The notes below the pieces were generated by a model, which ran no database searches, was not told the DNA's origin, and saw only the letters and a list, made by a program, of their open reading frames with translations. The translations under genes and the position numbers were made by a program. Shown here in pieces: positions 18,080-28,263 of a stretch of DNA of 64,000 bases; position 1 is the first letter of the stretch, and every line of letters starts with the position of its first letter. The stretch is from Sphingomonadales bacterium (GTDB lineage Bacteria > Pseudomonadota > Alphaproteobacteria > Sphingomonadales > Sphingomonadaceae), in NCBI GenBank assembly GCA_027486895.1, contig JAIXOE010000019.1:124001-188000 (forward strand), written 5' to 3'.

Positions 18080-20152
18080 TCAGGCAAGCTTCTCCTTGAT
18101 TTCGGCCGCAACGTTCGATGGGACTTCATCATAATGATTGAAGAACATCGAGTAGTTTGCACGTCCCTGCGTGAACGAGCGGAGCTGGTTCACATAGCCG
18201 AACATGTTGGCCAAAGGCACCATGGACTCAACAACCTGCGCATTACCGCGGCTGTCAGTGCCCTGAATTTGACCACGACGTGAGTTCATGTCGCCGATTA
18301 CATCGCCCAGATATTCTTCAGGAGATACAACTTCGACCTTCATGATGGGTTCAAGCAATTTGATGCCGGCTTTTTGCGCAGCTTCACGCATGCCTGCACG
18401 GCCAGCGATTTCGAATGCCAGTGCCGACGAGTCGACGTCATGGTATGCGCCGTCATACAGCGTGATTTCGAAGTCGATGATCGGGAAGCCGATGAGCGAT
18501 CCGGACTCTGCGGTTTCGCGCATGCCCTTTTCAACCGAAGGGATATATTCCTTCGGAATGTTACCGCCCTTGACTTCATCCTTGAAGATGATGCCCGTGC
18601 CACGCTCGCCCGGCTTTACCGTGAACTTGATACGGCCAAACTGACCCGAGCCACCCGACTGCTTCTTGTGGGTGTAATCAACGTCAACTTCGCGTGCGAG
18701 ATATTCGCGGTATGCAACCTGCGGCGCGCCGACATTTGCTTCAACCTTGAATTCACGACGCATACGATCGACGATGATGTCGAGGTGAAGCTCGCCCATG
18801 CCCTTAATGATCGTCTGGCCTGACTCATGATCAGTCGAAACGCGGAACGAAGGATCTTCAGCGGACAAACGATTGAGCGCGATGCCCATCTTTTCTTGGT
18901 CAGCCTTGGTCTTTGGTTCAACCGAAAGCTCGATAACGGGCTCAGGGAATTCCATACGCTCAAGAATGATCGGGAAACGTTCGGCGCACAAAGTGTCACC
19001 AGTTGTCGTTTCCTTCATGCCGGCAAGCGCGATAATGTCGCCTGCGAATGCCTCATCAACGTCCTTACGTTCGTTGGCGTGCATTTCGAGCATACGCCCG
19101 ACCTTTTCCTTCTTGTCCTTCACCGAGTTCAGGTAGGTGCCCTTAACGAGGCTACCCGAATAGATGCGGATGAAGGTCAGCGAGCCAACGAATGGATCGT
19201 TCATGACCTTGAATGCGAGTGCCGAGAACGGCGCATCGTCAGTCGCCGGACGGCTGTCTGGCTCAAGCGTGTCCATGTGGACACCCTGAACATCAGCGAT
19301 GTCGAGCGGCGAAGGCAGATAGTCGACAACAGCGTCGAGCAAAGGCTGAACGCCCTTGTTCTTGAACGCCGAACCACAGCAAACAGGAACGAATGACTGG
19401 TTCAACGTGCCCTTGCGGATCAGCGCCTTCAACGTTGCTACGTCAGGCTCATTACCTTCAAGATACGCTTCCATGGCAACATCGTCTTGCTCGACGGCAA
19501 GTTCGATCAACTCGCTGCGATACTTTGCAGCTTCAGCAGCCAGATCCGCAGGAATTTCTTCATAGAAGAAGTCCGCACCGAGGCTTTCATCTTTCCAGAT
19601 GATTGCACGGTTTTCCACGAGATCGACGAGACCCTTCAGGTCAGCTTCGAGGCCGATTGGAATGTACAGAACTGCTGGCTTTGCACCCAAACGATCGATG
19701 ATCGACTGAACGCAATATTTGAAGTTCGCGCCAGTACGGTCGAGCTTGTTGATGAAGCACATGCGTGGAACGCCATACTTATCAGCCTGACGCCAAACGG
19801 TTTCGGACTGTGGCTCAACGCCGGCAACGCCGTCGAAGCAAGCGACCGCGCCATCGAGTACGCGCAGCGAACGTTCAACTTCAATCGTGAAGTCAACGTG
19901 GCCCGGCGTATCAATGATGTTGATGCGGTGGTCGTTCCAGAAACAGGTCGTTGCAGCCGAAGTGATCGTGATGCCACGCTCTTGCTCTTGCTCCATCCAA
20001 TCCATGGTGGCAGCGCCATCATGAACTTCGCCGATTTTATACGACTTGCCGGTGTAGAAAAGGATGCGCTCGGTGGTCGTGGTTTTACCGGCGTCGATAT
20101 GCGCCATGATACCGATGTTGCGATACATATTGAGTGGATGGCTGCGTGCCAT
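18080..20152 (-). CDS. fusA: Elongation factor G
   Basis: EF-G (690 aa) catalyses translocation and, with RRF, ribosome recycling. The five-domain layout is complete, starting [20 protein letters not shown] with the P-loop [10 protein letters not shown], the effector segment [21 protein letters not shown], and NKLDRTG. Domain [11 protein letters not shown] and the C-terminal domain are intact. It is one translation unit with rpsG 45 nt upstream. Confidence 0.98.
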   Translation of the reverse strand: MARSHPLNMYRNIGIMAHIDAGKTTTTERILFYTGKSYKIGEVHDGAATMDWMEQEQERGITITSAATTCFWNDHRINIIDTPGHVDFTIEVERSLRVLDGAVACFDGVAGVEPQSETVWRQADKYGVPRMCFINKLDRTGANFKYCVQSIIDRLGAKPAVLYIPIGLEADLKGLVDLVENRAIIWKDESLGADFFYEEIPADLAAEAAKYRSELIELAVEQDDVAMEAYLEGNEPDVATLKALIRKGTLNQSFVPVCCGSAFKNKGVQPLLDAVVDYLPSPLDIADVQGVHMDTLEPDSRPATDDAPFSALAFKVMNDPFVGSLTFIRIYSGSLVKGTYLNSVKDKKEKVGRMLEMHANERKDVDEAFAGDIIALAGMKETTTGDTLCAERFPIILERMEFPEPVIELSVEPKTKADQEKMGIALNRLSAEDPSFRVSTDHESGQTIIKGMGELHLDIIVDRMRREFKVEANVGAPQVAYREYLAREVDVDYTHKKQSGGSGQFGRIKFTVKPGERGTGIIFKDEVKGGNIPKEYIPSVEKGMRETAESGSLIGFPIIDFEITLYDGAYHDVDSSALAFEIAGRAGMREAAQKAGIKLLEPIMKVEVVSPEEYLGDVIGDMNSRRGQIQGTDSRGNAQVVESMVPLANMFGYVNQLRSFTQGRANYSMFFNHYDEVPSNVAAEIKEKLA

Positions 20153-20197
20153 ATTCTATACTCCGAAGTGTGAGCCGCCGAAGCGGCTCGAAGGGGA

Positions 20198-20668
20198 TTA
20201 CCAGCGGTAGTGAGCAAACGCGCGGTTGGCTTCTGCCATACGGTGCGTATCTTCACGTTTTTTGACAGCGTTGCCACGGTTTGACGCAGCATCCATCAGC
20301 TCACCCGACAAACGGGCAGCCATGGTGGTTTCGCTACGGTTACGTGCAGCACCGATCAACCAACGAATGGCAAGTGCCTGCGCGCGCTCTGGACGAACTT
20401 CGCAAGGAACCTGGTACGTTGCACCACCAACGCGGCGGCTACGGACTTCGATGCCTGGCTTTACGTTATCCAGCGCTTCATGGAAGGTCTGGATAGGATC
20501 CTTCTTGGCGCGGGCTTCAACGGTTTCCAACGCACCGTAAACGATACGCTCTGCTGCTGACTTCTTACCGTCAAGCATCAGGTTGTTCATGAACTTCGAA
20601 AGCACGATATCACCGAACTTGGGATCGGGAAGAATGATGCGCTTTTCAGGACGACGACGACGTGACAT
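20198..20668 (-). CDS. rpsG: 30S ribosomal protein S7
   Basis: S7 (156 aa) nucleates head assembly; in E. coli it represses the str operon. It begins [20 protein letters not shown] and ends [39 protein letters not shown] and the [16 protein letters not shown] block are typical. A 77 nt spacer to rpsL contains a GCGCA/TGCGC hairpin (20703-20714). Confidence 0.98.
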   Translation of the reverse strand: MSRRRRPEKRIILPDPKFGDIVLSKFMNNLMLDGKKSAAERIVYGALETVEARAKKDPIQTFHEALDNVKPGIEVRSRRVGGATYQVPCEVRPERAQALAIRWLIGAARNRSETTMAARLSGELMDAASNRGNAVKKREDTHRMAEANRAFAHYRW

Positions 20669-20745
20669 ATATTATTTCCTTTATCTCATGGGACCAGTGG
20701 CAGCGCAAATGCGCGCCAATCGGCCAGCCAATGGTAACGTTCGAA

Positions 20746-21117
20746 TTACTTCGGACGCTTTGCACCATATTTGGAACGCGATTGCTTGCGGTCCTTGACG
20801 CCCTGCGTATCGAGTACGCCGCGAAGCACGTGGTAACGCACACCGGGAAGATCGCGTACGCGTCCGCCACGGATAAGCACAACGCTGTGCTCCTGAAGGT
20901 TGTGGCCTTCACCTGGGATATAGGAAATAACTTCACGCTGGTTGGTCAGACGGATCTTCGCAACTTTACGCAAAGCCGAGTTCGGCTTTTTCGGGGTCGT
21001 TGTATAAACGCGTGTGCAAACACCGCGCTTTTGTGGGTTTTGCTCCATTGCAGGGACCTTGGACTTGGTCTTCTGCGGAGTCCGGCCCTTGCGGACCAGC
21101 TGGTTAATCGTTGGCAT
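20746..21117 (-). CDS. rpsL: 30S ribosomal protein S12 with Arg88
   Basis: S12 (123 aa) monitors decoding at the A site. The start is the ATG giving [20 protein letters not shown]; the longer frame to 21204 has 29 unsupported residues. The PKKPNS loop with Lys43 is wild type, but the second conserved loop reads GGRVRDLPG, placing Arg (codon CGC at 20854-20856) where E. coli has Lys88. Lys88 to Arg is a classic streptomycin-resistance substitution. First gene of the str block; the 184 nt upstream of it should hold its promoter, but no clear -35/-10 pair stands out. Confidence 0.98.
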   Translation of the reverse strand: MPTINQLVRKGRTPQKTKSKVPAMEQNPQKRGVCTRVYTTTPKKPNSALRKVAKIRLTNQREVISYIPGEGHNLQEHSVVLIRGGRVRDLPGVRYHVLRGVLDTQGVKDRKQSRSKYGAKRPK

Positions 21118-21301
21118 ATCTTCACCTTGTTTAAAGCGGTTACTTTGGGTGGGCAGCCGTATTTTGCGGTGGAGGCTCAGCCTTTGGCCCACCCGGCCGA
21201 TCACACAATGTGCTGCTATTCTGAGTTATCCCCAACAGACCAAAGAGAATCAGACCTCCGGCCATGGGAAGGCGCGCCATTAGCGCCCGCAGGCACTCGG
21301 G

Positions 21302-21823
21302 TCAAGTAGTGCCCACACGTTCGCCAAGCACCGCGTTTTCCATCCGTATCCGCCACCATAACAAAGCAGCGTTCAGTATCGAAAATGTGATCGCCATGGC
21401 TGGCGCGCCTAGCAACAAAGGCAACAGTGCGATTTCGACAACGACCAGCGTGTAATTGGGGTGTTTTAAAAAGCGATAGGGGCCGCGCTTTACGGTCGGA
21501 AAATGCGGCGCGCTGATGATGCGCGTCGTCCACCAACGGCCAATGCTGGCCAATGTCCAGAACCGGAAAGTCTGGCTGGCGATGAAGGCATTCAGCAGAA
21601 TCAGGTCGGGCGCAGAGTCCGGCTTGGCGAACAGCGCGATAGATATGAGCCAACCGCCATGTAACAATATGAAGAGCGGATAGTGCTTTTCGCCATATTC
21701 GCGGCCACCTTCGGCCAGCAAACGGCGGGTATTGGCATTAGCATAGGCCAATTCCGCCACGCGCTGGACGATCACATAGCCGAACACCAGTTGCGCCCAG
21801 AATGGCCAGTCAAATACGGTCAT
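21302..21823 (-). CDS. ICMT-family (isoprenylcysteine carboxyl methyltransferase-like) membrane methyltransferase
   Basis: A 173 aa integral membrane protein with about four hydrophobic segments. The C-terminal half carries the ICMT/PEMT-like cofactor site: RFLKHPNYTLVVVEI, followed by a hydrophobic helix and an end with RIRMENAVLG. It lies 58 nt after a type III polyketide synthase on the same strand. In Bacillus (BpsA/BpsB) and Streptomyces (SrsA/SrsB), such pairs make and O-methylate alkyl-pyrones or alkylresorcinols, so methylation of a polyketide is the best inference. Start set at MTVFDWPFWAQLVFG; a frame 12 codons longer is possible. Confidence 0.75.
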   Translation of the reverse strand: MTVFDWPFWAQLVFGYVIVQRVAELAYANANTRRLLAEGGREYGEKHYPLFILLHGGWLISIALFAKPDSAPDLILLNAFIASQTFRFWTLASIGRWWTTRIISAPHFPTVKRGPYRFLKHPNYTLVVVEIALLPLLLGAPAMAITFSILNAALLWWRIRMENAVLGERVGTT

Positions 21824-21881
21824 GGCTGATTCCCGTTGGTCGCCATGACCGAGCCGCAAAACCGGAACCCACTTTTGCTTG

Positions 21882-22913
21882 TCATGGCTGAATTACGCCC
21901 ATCGCACCCACAAAGCCGGGACCAAGCGCGGTCAATAAGGTTGGCTTTGTTATGGCCCCTGCAGCTAGCAAAGCTTCCAAGACAAAAAGAACCGTTGGCG
22001 AGCTCATATTACCATGTTCGCGCAGCACCGACCGAGTCATAGCCAAATCATCGCCCAGATATGCAGAAAGCGCATCGACAACGCGGCCGCCCCCGGGGTG
22101 ACACGCAGGCTCAGCCATATTGGACTTTGCAAGACCCTGCCGTGCCAAAAAATCATCGCAGACCGGGGCAAAATGGCTATTCACAAAAACAGGAATGTCG
22201 CGCGCAAGTACCAGATCAAACCCTGTGTCGCCGATCTCCCAGCCCATCATATCCAGCGTGTCTGGCCAAACATGGCTGGCAAAGGCCGAAAGCGCCGGGC
22301 CAGACCCTGCCCCGATCACCGCGGCTGCACAGCCATCGGCAAACAGGGCAAGCGCGACCATATCCTTTTTGTCCATCCGCGCATGGTCATATGCAAGGCT
22401 GCACAGCTCAAGGCTTACCAACAAGACTGGCTTGTCCGGATTGGCGCGGAACAGGTCCGCCGCAACACCAAGACCAATGACTCCGCCAGCGCAGCCATAG
22501 CCGAACAACGGCACGCATCGGGTATCGGGCGCGAAGCCCATTTTCGCGATCATCCGGCTTGGCAAGCTCGGCGTCATCGTTCCTGTGGTTGACACAAACA
22601 CAATCTGGCCGATGTCGGCGGCATTGATACCTGCACGGTCCAGCGCTTGCGCCGCCGCGGCCTCAAACATAGCCGCTGAAGCGTCAGCATATACCTGCGC
22701 GCGACCGGCCCACGACCGTGGCGCAAAATAATATTCAGGCGGCATGGCAATATGGCGCTGTTGTATGCCGGTATTGCCCAAGATATCCGCCATGCGAGCC
22801 GGCAGCGCGTGACCTTTGGCCTGCGCCAATATCGACAAGACTTGATCTTGCGTGATGCTATGCGGCGGTACGGCTGTTCCAAGCGAGAGCAAGCGGGGGA
22901 GAGTAGGCGTCAT
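21882..22913 (-). CDS. Type III polyketide synthase (chalcone/stilbene synthase-like)
   Basis: A 343 aa chalcone-synthase-fold enzyme that condenses malonyl-CoA units onto an acyl starter without an acyl carrier protein. The catalytic triad is visible: Cys141 in FGYGCAGGVIGLG, His272 in ACHPGGGRVVD, and Asn302 in EHGNMSSPTVLFVLEAL. The closing GPGFVGAMGV matches the family's GPG loop. Length is a little short of plant enzymes, as in bacterial members. Product is likely an alkylresorcinol or alkylpyrone, by analogy; the starter unit cannot be read from sequence. It diverges from gltX with a 168 nt spacer. Confidence 0.88.
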   Translation of the reverse strand: MTPTLPRLLSLGTAVPPHSITQDQVLSILAQAKGHALPARMADILGNTGIQQRHIAMPPEYYFAPRSWAGRAQVYADASAAMFEAAAAQALDRAGINAADIGQIVFVSTTGTMTPSLPSRMIAKMGFAPDTRCVPLFGYGCAGGVIGLGVAADLFRANPDKPVLLVSLELCSLAYDHARMDKKDMVALALFADGCAAAVIGAGSGPALSAFASHVWPDTLDMMGWEIGDTGFDLVLARDIPVFVNSHFAPVCDDFLARQGLAKSNMAEPACHPGGGRVVDALSAYLGDDLAMTRSVLREHGNMSSPTVLFVLEALLAAGAITKPTLLTALGPGFVGAMGVIQP

Positions 22914-23081
22914 TAATCAATCAGCTACGCCTGTTATTGGCTTTGCGCTAGGCAGACTTTACCCTACCCCCCGCTTTCGTGCGAGCGACATATCGGCATT
23001 TCATAATTGCACCGCGAAGATGACAAGCATGGCGTGGCTTGATAGAGGACCGCCAAACCGAGATTGAAAGAAGCACAGAAC

Positions 23082-24593
23082 ATGAATGCCATCACCCGTC
23101 CAGTCCGCACCCGGGTAGCACCGTCACCCACTGGCGACCCACATGTCGGCACCGCCTATATCGCGCTCATCAACTATTGCTTTGCCAAGAAACATGGCGG
23201 CGAATTCTTGCTGCGGATCGAAGATACTGACCAAGCGCGCTCAACGCCCCAATCGGAAAAAATGATCCTGGAATCTCTCCGCTGGCTTGGGTTGAGCTGG
23301 GATGAAGGCCCGGACGTCGGCGGACCGCACGGTCCCTATCGCCAGTCGGAGCGTAGCGCGATCTACACCGAACATTGCGACCGGTTGCTTGCAGATGGCC
23401 ATGCGTTCAAATGCTATTGCACGGCTGAAAAGCTGAGCGCCTCGCGGGCAGTCCAAATGGCGGCCAAGCAACCACCGAAATATGATGGCACGTGCCTTTC
23501 GCTCACCTCGGAAGACTGCGCGAAGCTCGACGCCGACGGCGTGCCGCATGTCGTACGCATGAAAATCCCGACCGAAGGCAAATGCATCGTTCAGGACACA
23601 TTACGCGGCGAGATCGAGTTTGAATATTCGGTTATCGACATGCAGGTTCTGATGAAGTCAGACGGACTGCCAACCTATCACTTGGCCAATGTCGTCGATG
23701 ACTATCTGATGGAAATCACGCATGTCATGCGCGGCGAAGAGTGGATTTCCTCTGCGCCCAAGCATTTGTTGCTGTATCAATATTTCGGCTGGGAACCGCC
23801 AGTGCTCACGCATTTGCCGTTGTTGCGCAATGCCGATAAATCGAAACTGTCGAAGCGGAAGAACCCGACGAGCATCTTGTTCTACCAGCGCGCGGGATAT
23901 CTGCCCCAGGCGATGCAGAACTTCCTTGGCCTGTTCATCAAGAGTGCGAGCGAAGAGGACGAAAAAACCTCGCTTCAGGAACTGATTGATGGATTTGACG
24001 TCCACAATATTTCGCTTGGCGGCCCAGTGTTCGACACGTCAAAACTGGACTGGCTGAACGGCCGTTACCTGCGTGAAGAACTAAGCGTTTCCGAATTCCT
24101 CGATGCTGTGAAAGCATGGGCATTGAACGACAGCTATCTGACGCCGATTGCCGAAATGGCGCAGGCGCGGATCACCAAGATGTCGGACCTTGGCGGGCTT
24201 ACCGCCATGTTCTTCATGAACCGCATTGATGGCATGACACTAGAGCGGCTGCGCGATGGCGTGAAGCTTGAACAGGATGCGCAGCGCGCGGCCTATACGA
24301 TCGCGTTGCAGCAGTTTGACGGGATGATCGAATGGAACCGGGACGGGGTTGAGGCAACATTACGCCGCACGGCCGAAGTCCTCGATGCAAAACTAAAAGA
24401 CGTTATCCGGACATTCTACCTTGCCATCACAGGCAGCGCGCAAGGCGTTCCCTTGTTTGATGCGATTACACATCTTGGCCGCGACATCATTCGCGAACGG
24501 CTGCGCCACGCCATGGAACTTCTTGGGCCAGCGACATCGAAAGAGGTCAAGGCCTGGACCGATTTGCTGACTGCCCCGCCAAAGGCAGAATGA
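23082..24593 (+). CDS. gltX: Glutamate--tRNA ligase
   Basis: GluRS (503 aa from this start) charges tRNA-Glu, or also tRNA-Gln in non-discriminating forms. The HIGH-type signature is PSPTGDPHVGT (about residues 14-24) and the KMSKS-type loop is DKSKLSKR (252-259). Start at the ATG giving MNAITRPVRTRVAPSPTG; a TTG six codons earlier is also open. First of six plus-strand genes whose ends all overlap. Many alphaproteobacteria use GluRS with GatCAB for Gln-tRNA, but that cannot be checked here. Confidence 0.95.
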   Translation: MNAITRPVRTRVAPSPTGDPHVGTAYIALINYCFAKKHGGEFLLRIEDTDQARSTPQSEKMILESLRWLGLSWDEGPDVGGPHGPYRQSERSAIYTEHCDRLLADGHAFKCYCTAEKLSASRAVQMAAKQPPKYDGTCLSLTSEDCAKLDADGVPHVVRMKIPTEGKCIVQDTLRGEIEFEYSVIDMQVLMKSDGLPTYHLANVVDDYLMEITHVMRGEEWISSAPKHLLLYQYFGWEPPVLTHLPLLRNADKSKLSKRKNPTSILFYQRAGYLPQAMQNFLGLFIKSASEEDEKTSLQELIDGFDVHNISLGGPVFDTSKLDWLNGRYLREELSVSEFLDAVKAWALNDSYLTPIAEMAQARITKMSDLGGLTAMFFMNRIDGMTLERLRDGVKLEQDAQRAAYTIALQQFDGMIEWNRDGVEATLRRTAEVLDAKLKDVIRTFYLAITGSAQGVPLFDAITHLGRDIIRERLRHAMELLGPATSKEVKAWTDLLTAPPKAE

Positions 24594-25276
24594 GCGGCCT
24601 TTCCTTACCAATTGGCTGGGAAGCACCCTTAAGCGCTATACTGGCAACTGAAGGCATGGCTGCACTTGCACGGTTTTTGGAAGCCGAGCAGGCGGCTGGA
24701 AAAACGATATACCCTGAACGTGCTGCATGGTTTCGTGCGCTTGAACTGACCCCGCTGGATCGGGTGCGGGTCGTCATTTTGGGGCAAGATCCCTATCATG
24801 GTCCGGGCCAAGCGCATGGTTTGAGCTTCAGCGTACCGCCCGGCGTGCGGCCGCCACCAAGCCTAAAAAACATTTACAAGGAACTGGAGAGTGACCTCGG
24901 CGTTGCGCGCCCCACACATGGCTTTCTGGAGCATTGGGCAATGCAAGGCGTCCTGTTGTTGAACAGCGTCCTGACCGTCGAAATGGCTAAGGCTGCTTCG
25001 CATAGCCGGAAAGGATGGGAACAGTTTACCGACGCGATTGTTCGGCTGGTGAATGACAAGCCAGATCCGGTCGTGTTCATGCTGTGGGGCGCGTATGCTC
25101 ATAAGAAAGCGATAAATGTCGATGCCAGCCGCCATCTGGTGCTGAACGCTGCACATCCATCGCCATTGTCCGCGTATAACGGGTTTTTCGGCTGCAAACA
25201 TTTCTCGCAATGCAATGCCTTTCTGGCTAGCAAAGGCCATATCCCGATTGATTGGACCCTGCCTGATGCGGTTTAG
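24590..25276 (+). CDS. ung: Uracil-DNA glycosylase, family 1
   Basis: Ung (228 aa) removes uracil from DNA. The water-activating loop is GQDPYHG with the catalytic Asp at residue 67, the uracil-binding loop includes LLNSVLTVE (about 122), and the leucine intercalation loop is HPSPLSAYNGFFG near residue 190. Full family length. Start ATG overlaps the gltX stop (ATGA) and its end overlaps galT by 11 bp. Near its start the protein lacks the PCNA-binding tail seen in eukaryotes, as normal for bacteria. Confidence 0.96.
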   Translation: MSGLSLPIGWEAPLSAILATEGMAALARFLEAEQAAGKTIYPERAAWFRALELTPLDRVRVVILGQDPYHGPGQAHGLSFSVPPGVRPPPSLKNIYKELESDLGVARPTHGFLEHWAMQGVLLLNSVLTVEMAKAASHSRKGWEQFTDAIVRLVNDKPDPVVFMLWGAYAHKKAINVDASRHLVLNAAHPSPLSAYNGFFGCKHFSQCNAFLASKGHIPIDWTLPDAV

Positions 25277-26300
25277 TGAACAACCCCACCGCCGCTTCAA
25301 TCCGCTGAAAAATGAATGGATTTTGGTGTCTCCGCACAGGGCAAACCGTCCTTGGCAGGGGCAGCAGGACACACCAGATGATGAAGTTCGTCCAACCCAT
25401 GACGCAAATTGCTACCTTTGCCCAAGCAATGAACGGGCAGGTGGCATAAACAACCCCGATTACAAACATGTCTTCATTTTCGACAATGACTTTGCCGCAT
25501 TGATGCCGGGAGACGGCGACGAATCGGACGACAGCAACGCTTTGTTTCGCGCAGCGCCAGCCCATGGCACATGCCGGGTCATCTGTTTCTCACCCGACCA
25601 TAGCAAGACCTTGCCCGAAATGCCTGTAGCGGAAATTACGGCAGTCGTCGACAACTGGGCATCGCAGGAAGCCGAACTGTCAGCCAACCATGCCTATGTG
25701 CAGGTCTTTGAAAATAAAGGCGCAATGATGGGCTGTTCCAGCCCACACCCGCATGGGCAAATATGGGCGACCGATTACGTTCCGGCAGAACCTGCGCGTG
25801 AGGACGAAACACAGGCCGAATGGTTCAGAAACCATCAGACCGTCATGCTACTCACTTATGCCACACAAGAGGCCAACGACGGGACTCGCACAGTTGCAAT
25901 GAACGACCATTGGATTGCGGTGGTACCTTATTGGGCAAGCTGGCCATTTGAGGTCCTCCTGCTCCCGCGTTTTGCTGTCCAGCGGCTAAGTGCTCTGACT
26001 TCGGCACAGCGCCATGACCTAGCCAATATACTGAAGGCTGTCACGACGGCATACGACAACCTGTTCCAGACAAGCTTCCCTTATTCCATGGGGTGGCATG
26101 GCGCGCCAAGCGCAACGCCAGACGCCGCACACTGGCAGTTGCACGCACATTTCTATCCGCCCCTGCTACGTTCGGCGAGCGTGCGCAAATTCATGGTGGG
26201 CTATGAAATGCTCGCAGAAGCGCAACGTGATCTGACGCCCGAAGCGGCGGCCGAACAATTGCGGGCCCAAAGCAAAATTCATTATCGGAGCAAAGTATGA
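25266..26300 (+). CDS. galT: Galactose-1-phosphate uridylyltransferase
   Basis: GalT (344 aa) exchanges UMP between UDP-glucose and galactose-1-phosphate in the Leloir pathway. The catalytic HPH triad is visible as SSPHPHGQIWATDYVP (His161-Pro-His163), and CYLCPSNERA is the cysteine-containing N-terminal segment. Start set at MRFSEQPHRRFNPLKNEWIL, which overlaps the ung stop; an upstream 17-residue extension would lie wholly inside ung. Pairs with galK; galE and a mutarotase are not seen here. Confidence 0.95.
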   Translation: MRFSEQPHRRFNPLKNEWILVSPHRANRPWQGQQDTPDDEVRPTHDANCYLCPSNERAGGINNPDYKHVFIFDNDFAALMPGDGDESDDSNALFRAAPAHGTCRVICFSPDHSKTLPEMPVAEITAVVDNWASQEAELSANHAYVQVFENKGAMMGCSSPHPHGQIWATDYVPAEPAREDETQAEWFRNHQTVMLLTYATQEANDGTRTVAMNDHWIAVVPYWASWPFEVLLLPRFAVQRLSALTSAQRHDLANILKAVTTAYDNLFQTSFPYSMGWHGAPSATPDAAHWQLHAHFYPPLLRSASVRKFMVGYEMLAEAQRDLTPEAAAEQLRAQSKIHYRSKV

Positions 26301-27454
26301 CGCCGCTCGACAAGGGGCTTTACGATTCAGTCAGCGCGGCGTTCTCAAAACGATTTGGGCAGTCGCCCGCGCTGGTGGTGCGCGCGCCCGGCCGGGTGAA
26401 TCTGATTGGCGAGCATACCGATTATAATGACGGATTTGTTCTTCCCTGCGCCATTGGCCCCTCCACGATGGTGGCCGCCAGCAGGCGTGATGATAACGCA
26501 GTGCATATTGTCGCCGTGGATTTCGACAATGCGGTAGACCAGTTCGACCTTACAGGTCCGGTTGGACGCAATGCAGAGCAACCATGGGCCGATTATGTGC
26601 GCGGCATGATTATGGCCCTGCAAAATGACGGACATGCACTTACCGGCGCCAACATTGCCATCGCAGGCAACTTGCCCAAAGGCGCGGGCCTATCGTCATC
26701 AGCCTCGCTTGAGGTCGCTGTCGGCAAAGCGATGCTCGCTCTGGCAAACATCGAAATAGACCACACCCGGCTCGCGCAATTAGCGCAAATAGCGGAATGC
26801 GATTTCGTCGGTACGAAATGCGGCATCATGGACCAGCTCATTTCGGCGCAAGGCAAGCCGGGCCATGCGCTCTTGATCGATTGCCGAAGCCTTGAACTGA
26901 TGGACGCCCCCGTGCCAGATGATGTTGCCATCATGATTGTGCATTCGGGCGTCACGCGCGGCCTGGTCGACGGGCACTATAACGAACGACGACGCCAATG
27001 CGAGGCGGCTGCCGGCGCGATGGGTGTAGCCGCGCTGCGTGATGCGAATCTGGATATGCTTGCGGCGGCGGGCCTGAATGCTGTCACTACAGCACGCGCA
27101 CGCCATGTTATCACCGAGAACCAAAGAACTTTGGATGCAGCGGCTGCGCTGGCAAAAAATGACCTGACCGCGCTTGGTGTGCTGATGGCGCAAAGCCATG
27201 CGTCAATGCGCGACGATTTCGAGATTACCGTTCCGGCTATAGATGAACTGGTTGAAATGCTTCAAAATGCCATAGGTCCAGTGGGCGGAGCACGGATGAC
27301 GGGCGGCGGATTTGGTGGCGCTTGTGTCGCCGTCATGCCAGCAGCCCGCGTAGCTAGCGTCCGCGCAGCCATTTCAGCCGGGTATAAAACGCCGGAGGAC
27401 GCCGCGCCGCTGATTATGGTTGAACGCCCTGGCCCCGGTGTCGCTATTTTATGA
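26297..27454 (+). CDS. galK: Galactokinase
   Basis: GalK (385 aa), a GHMP kinase that phosphorylates galactose at C1. It has the galactokinase signature PGRVNLIGEHTDYNDGFVLP (about residues 31-50), the P-loop-like LPKGAGLSSSASLEVAV and the C-terminal GGARMTGGGFGGACVA. Coupled to galT by an ATGA overlap and to the next gene by another. Confidence 0.96.
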   Translation: MTPLDKGLYDSVSAAFSKRFGQSPALVVRAPGRVNLIGEHTDYNDGFVLPCAIGPSTMVAASRRDDNAVHIVAVDFDNAVDQFDLTGPVGRNAEQPWADYVRGMIMALQNDGHALTGANIAIAGNLPKGAGLSSSASLEVAVGKAMLALANIEIDHTRLAQLAQIAECDFVGTKCGIMDQLISAQGKPGHALLIDCRSLELMDAPVPDDVAIMIVHSGVTRGLVDGHYNERRRQCEAAAGAMGVAALRDANLDMLAAAGLNAVTTARARHVITENQRTLDAAAALAKNDLTALGVLMAQSHASMRDDFEITVPAIDELVEMLQNAIGPVGGARMTGGGFGGACVAVMPAARVASVRAAISAGYKTPEDAAPLIMVERPGPGVAIL

Positions 27455-28263
27455 AGGATATTTGGGTGCGCCGTTTGATCCGAGAGCCGTTGGTCCACTT
27501 TTTGGTGGCGGGCTCAGTGCTGTTCCTGCTTATGGGCCAATTCGGTTCCAACGACAGTCTGGACCGCAGCATCACCATCAACGAAGAGGAAGTTGCGCGG
27601 CTCGCGTCCCAATGGGAGCAGACATGGCAGCGCCCGCCAAGCACGCAGCAGCTCGACAGCCTGATCCGCGATTACATCAAAGAAGAAGTGTACGTCCGCG
27701 AATCCATGCGGCTCGGGCTGGACGCCGACGACCCGGTAATCCGGCGCCGTTTGCGCGCGAAGATGGAATTTCTCGCGACTGCAGAAATTCAGAATATGGA
27801 ACCTTCGGCCGCCGAATTACAACGTTATTACGATGCTAATAAATCCCGTTATGCCGAGAAACCTGCGTTCAGTTTTGACCAGCAGTTTCTGGGAGAGGAT
27901 GAAGCCGCGGCAAAGGACGCGATGAATGCGCTCAGCCAAGGAATGAAACCGACCACGCAAGCGTTAAACATACCCAAAAGCATGGAGGACGCCGAATCGG
28001 ACGACATATCGCGGGCGTTCGGAGATGATTTTGCCGAAAGCCTTCGGAATGCACCTCAAGGAAAATGGTCAGGCCCAATGCGCTCAGGCTTCGGCTGGCA
28101 CGCCGTTCGCGTCCGCAAGGTTATTGCAGCAGGGACGCCAAATTTGTCAGCTGTCCGGCAGCGTGTATCGAACGACTGGCGCGCCGAGACGCAAAAAACA
28201 CGTGAAGCTGCCGCATATCAGGCGCTGCTTGACGGATACGACATTCGCATTGCCAAGCCGTGA
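27451..28263 (+). CDS. Membrane-anchored PpiC-like peptidyl-prolyl isomerase
   Basis: A 270 aa protein with a membrane-anchoring helix at about residues 17-32 (VHFLVAGSVLFLLMG) and the rest probably periplasmic. The middle (50-150) is a helical SurA-type chaperone region and the C-terminal part contains a parvulin-like segment with GKWSGPMRSGFGWHAVRVRK. The rotamase domain is short and divergent, so catalytic activity is uncertain. Its start overlaps galK and its stop overlaps the HupE/UreJ-like gene, with which proteins of this type are often paired. It may help fold or insert that partner; this is inferred. Confidence 0.72.
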   Translation: MKDIWVRRLIREPLVHFLVAGSVLFLLMGQFGSNDSLDRSITINEEEVARLASQWEQTWQRPPSTQQLDSLIRDYIKEEVYVRESMRLGLDADDPVIRRRLRAKMEFLATAEIQNMEPSAAELQRYYDANKSRYAEKPAFSFDQQFLGEDEAAAKDAMNALSQGMKPTTQALNIPKSMEDAESDDISRAFGDDFAESLRNAPQGKWSGPMRSGFGWHAVRVRKVIAAGTPNLSAVRQRVSNDWRAETQKTREAAAYQALLDGYDIRIAKP

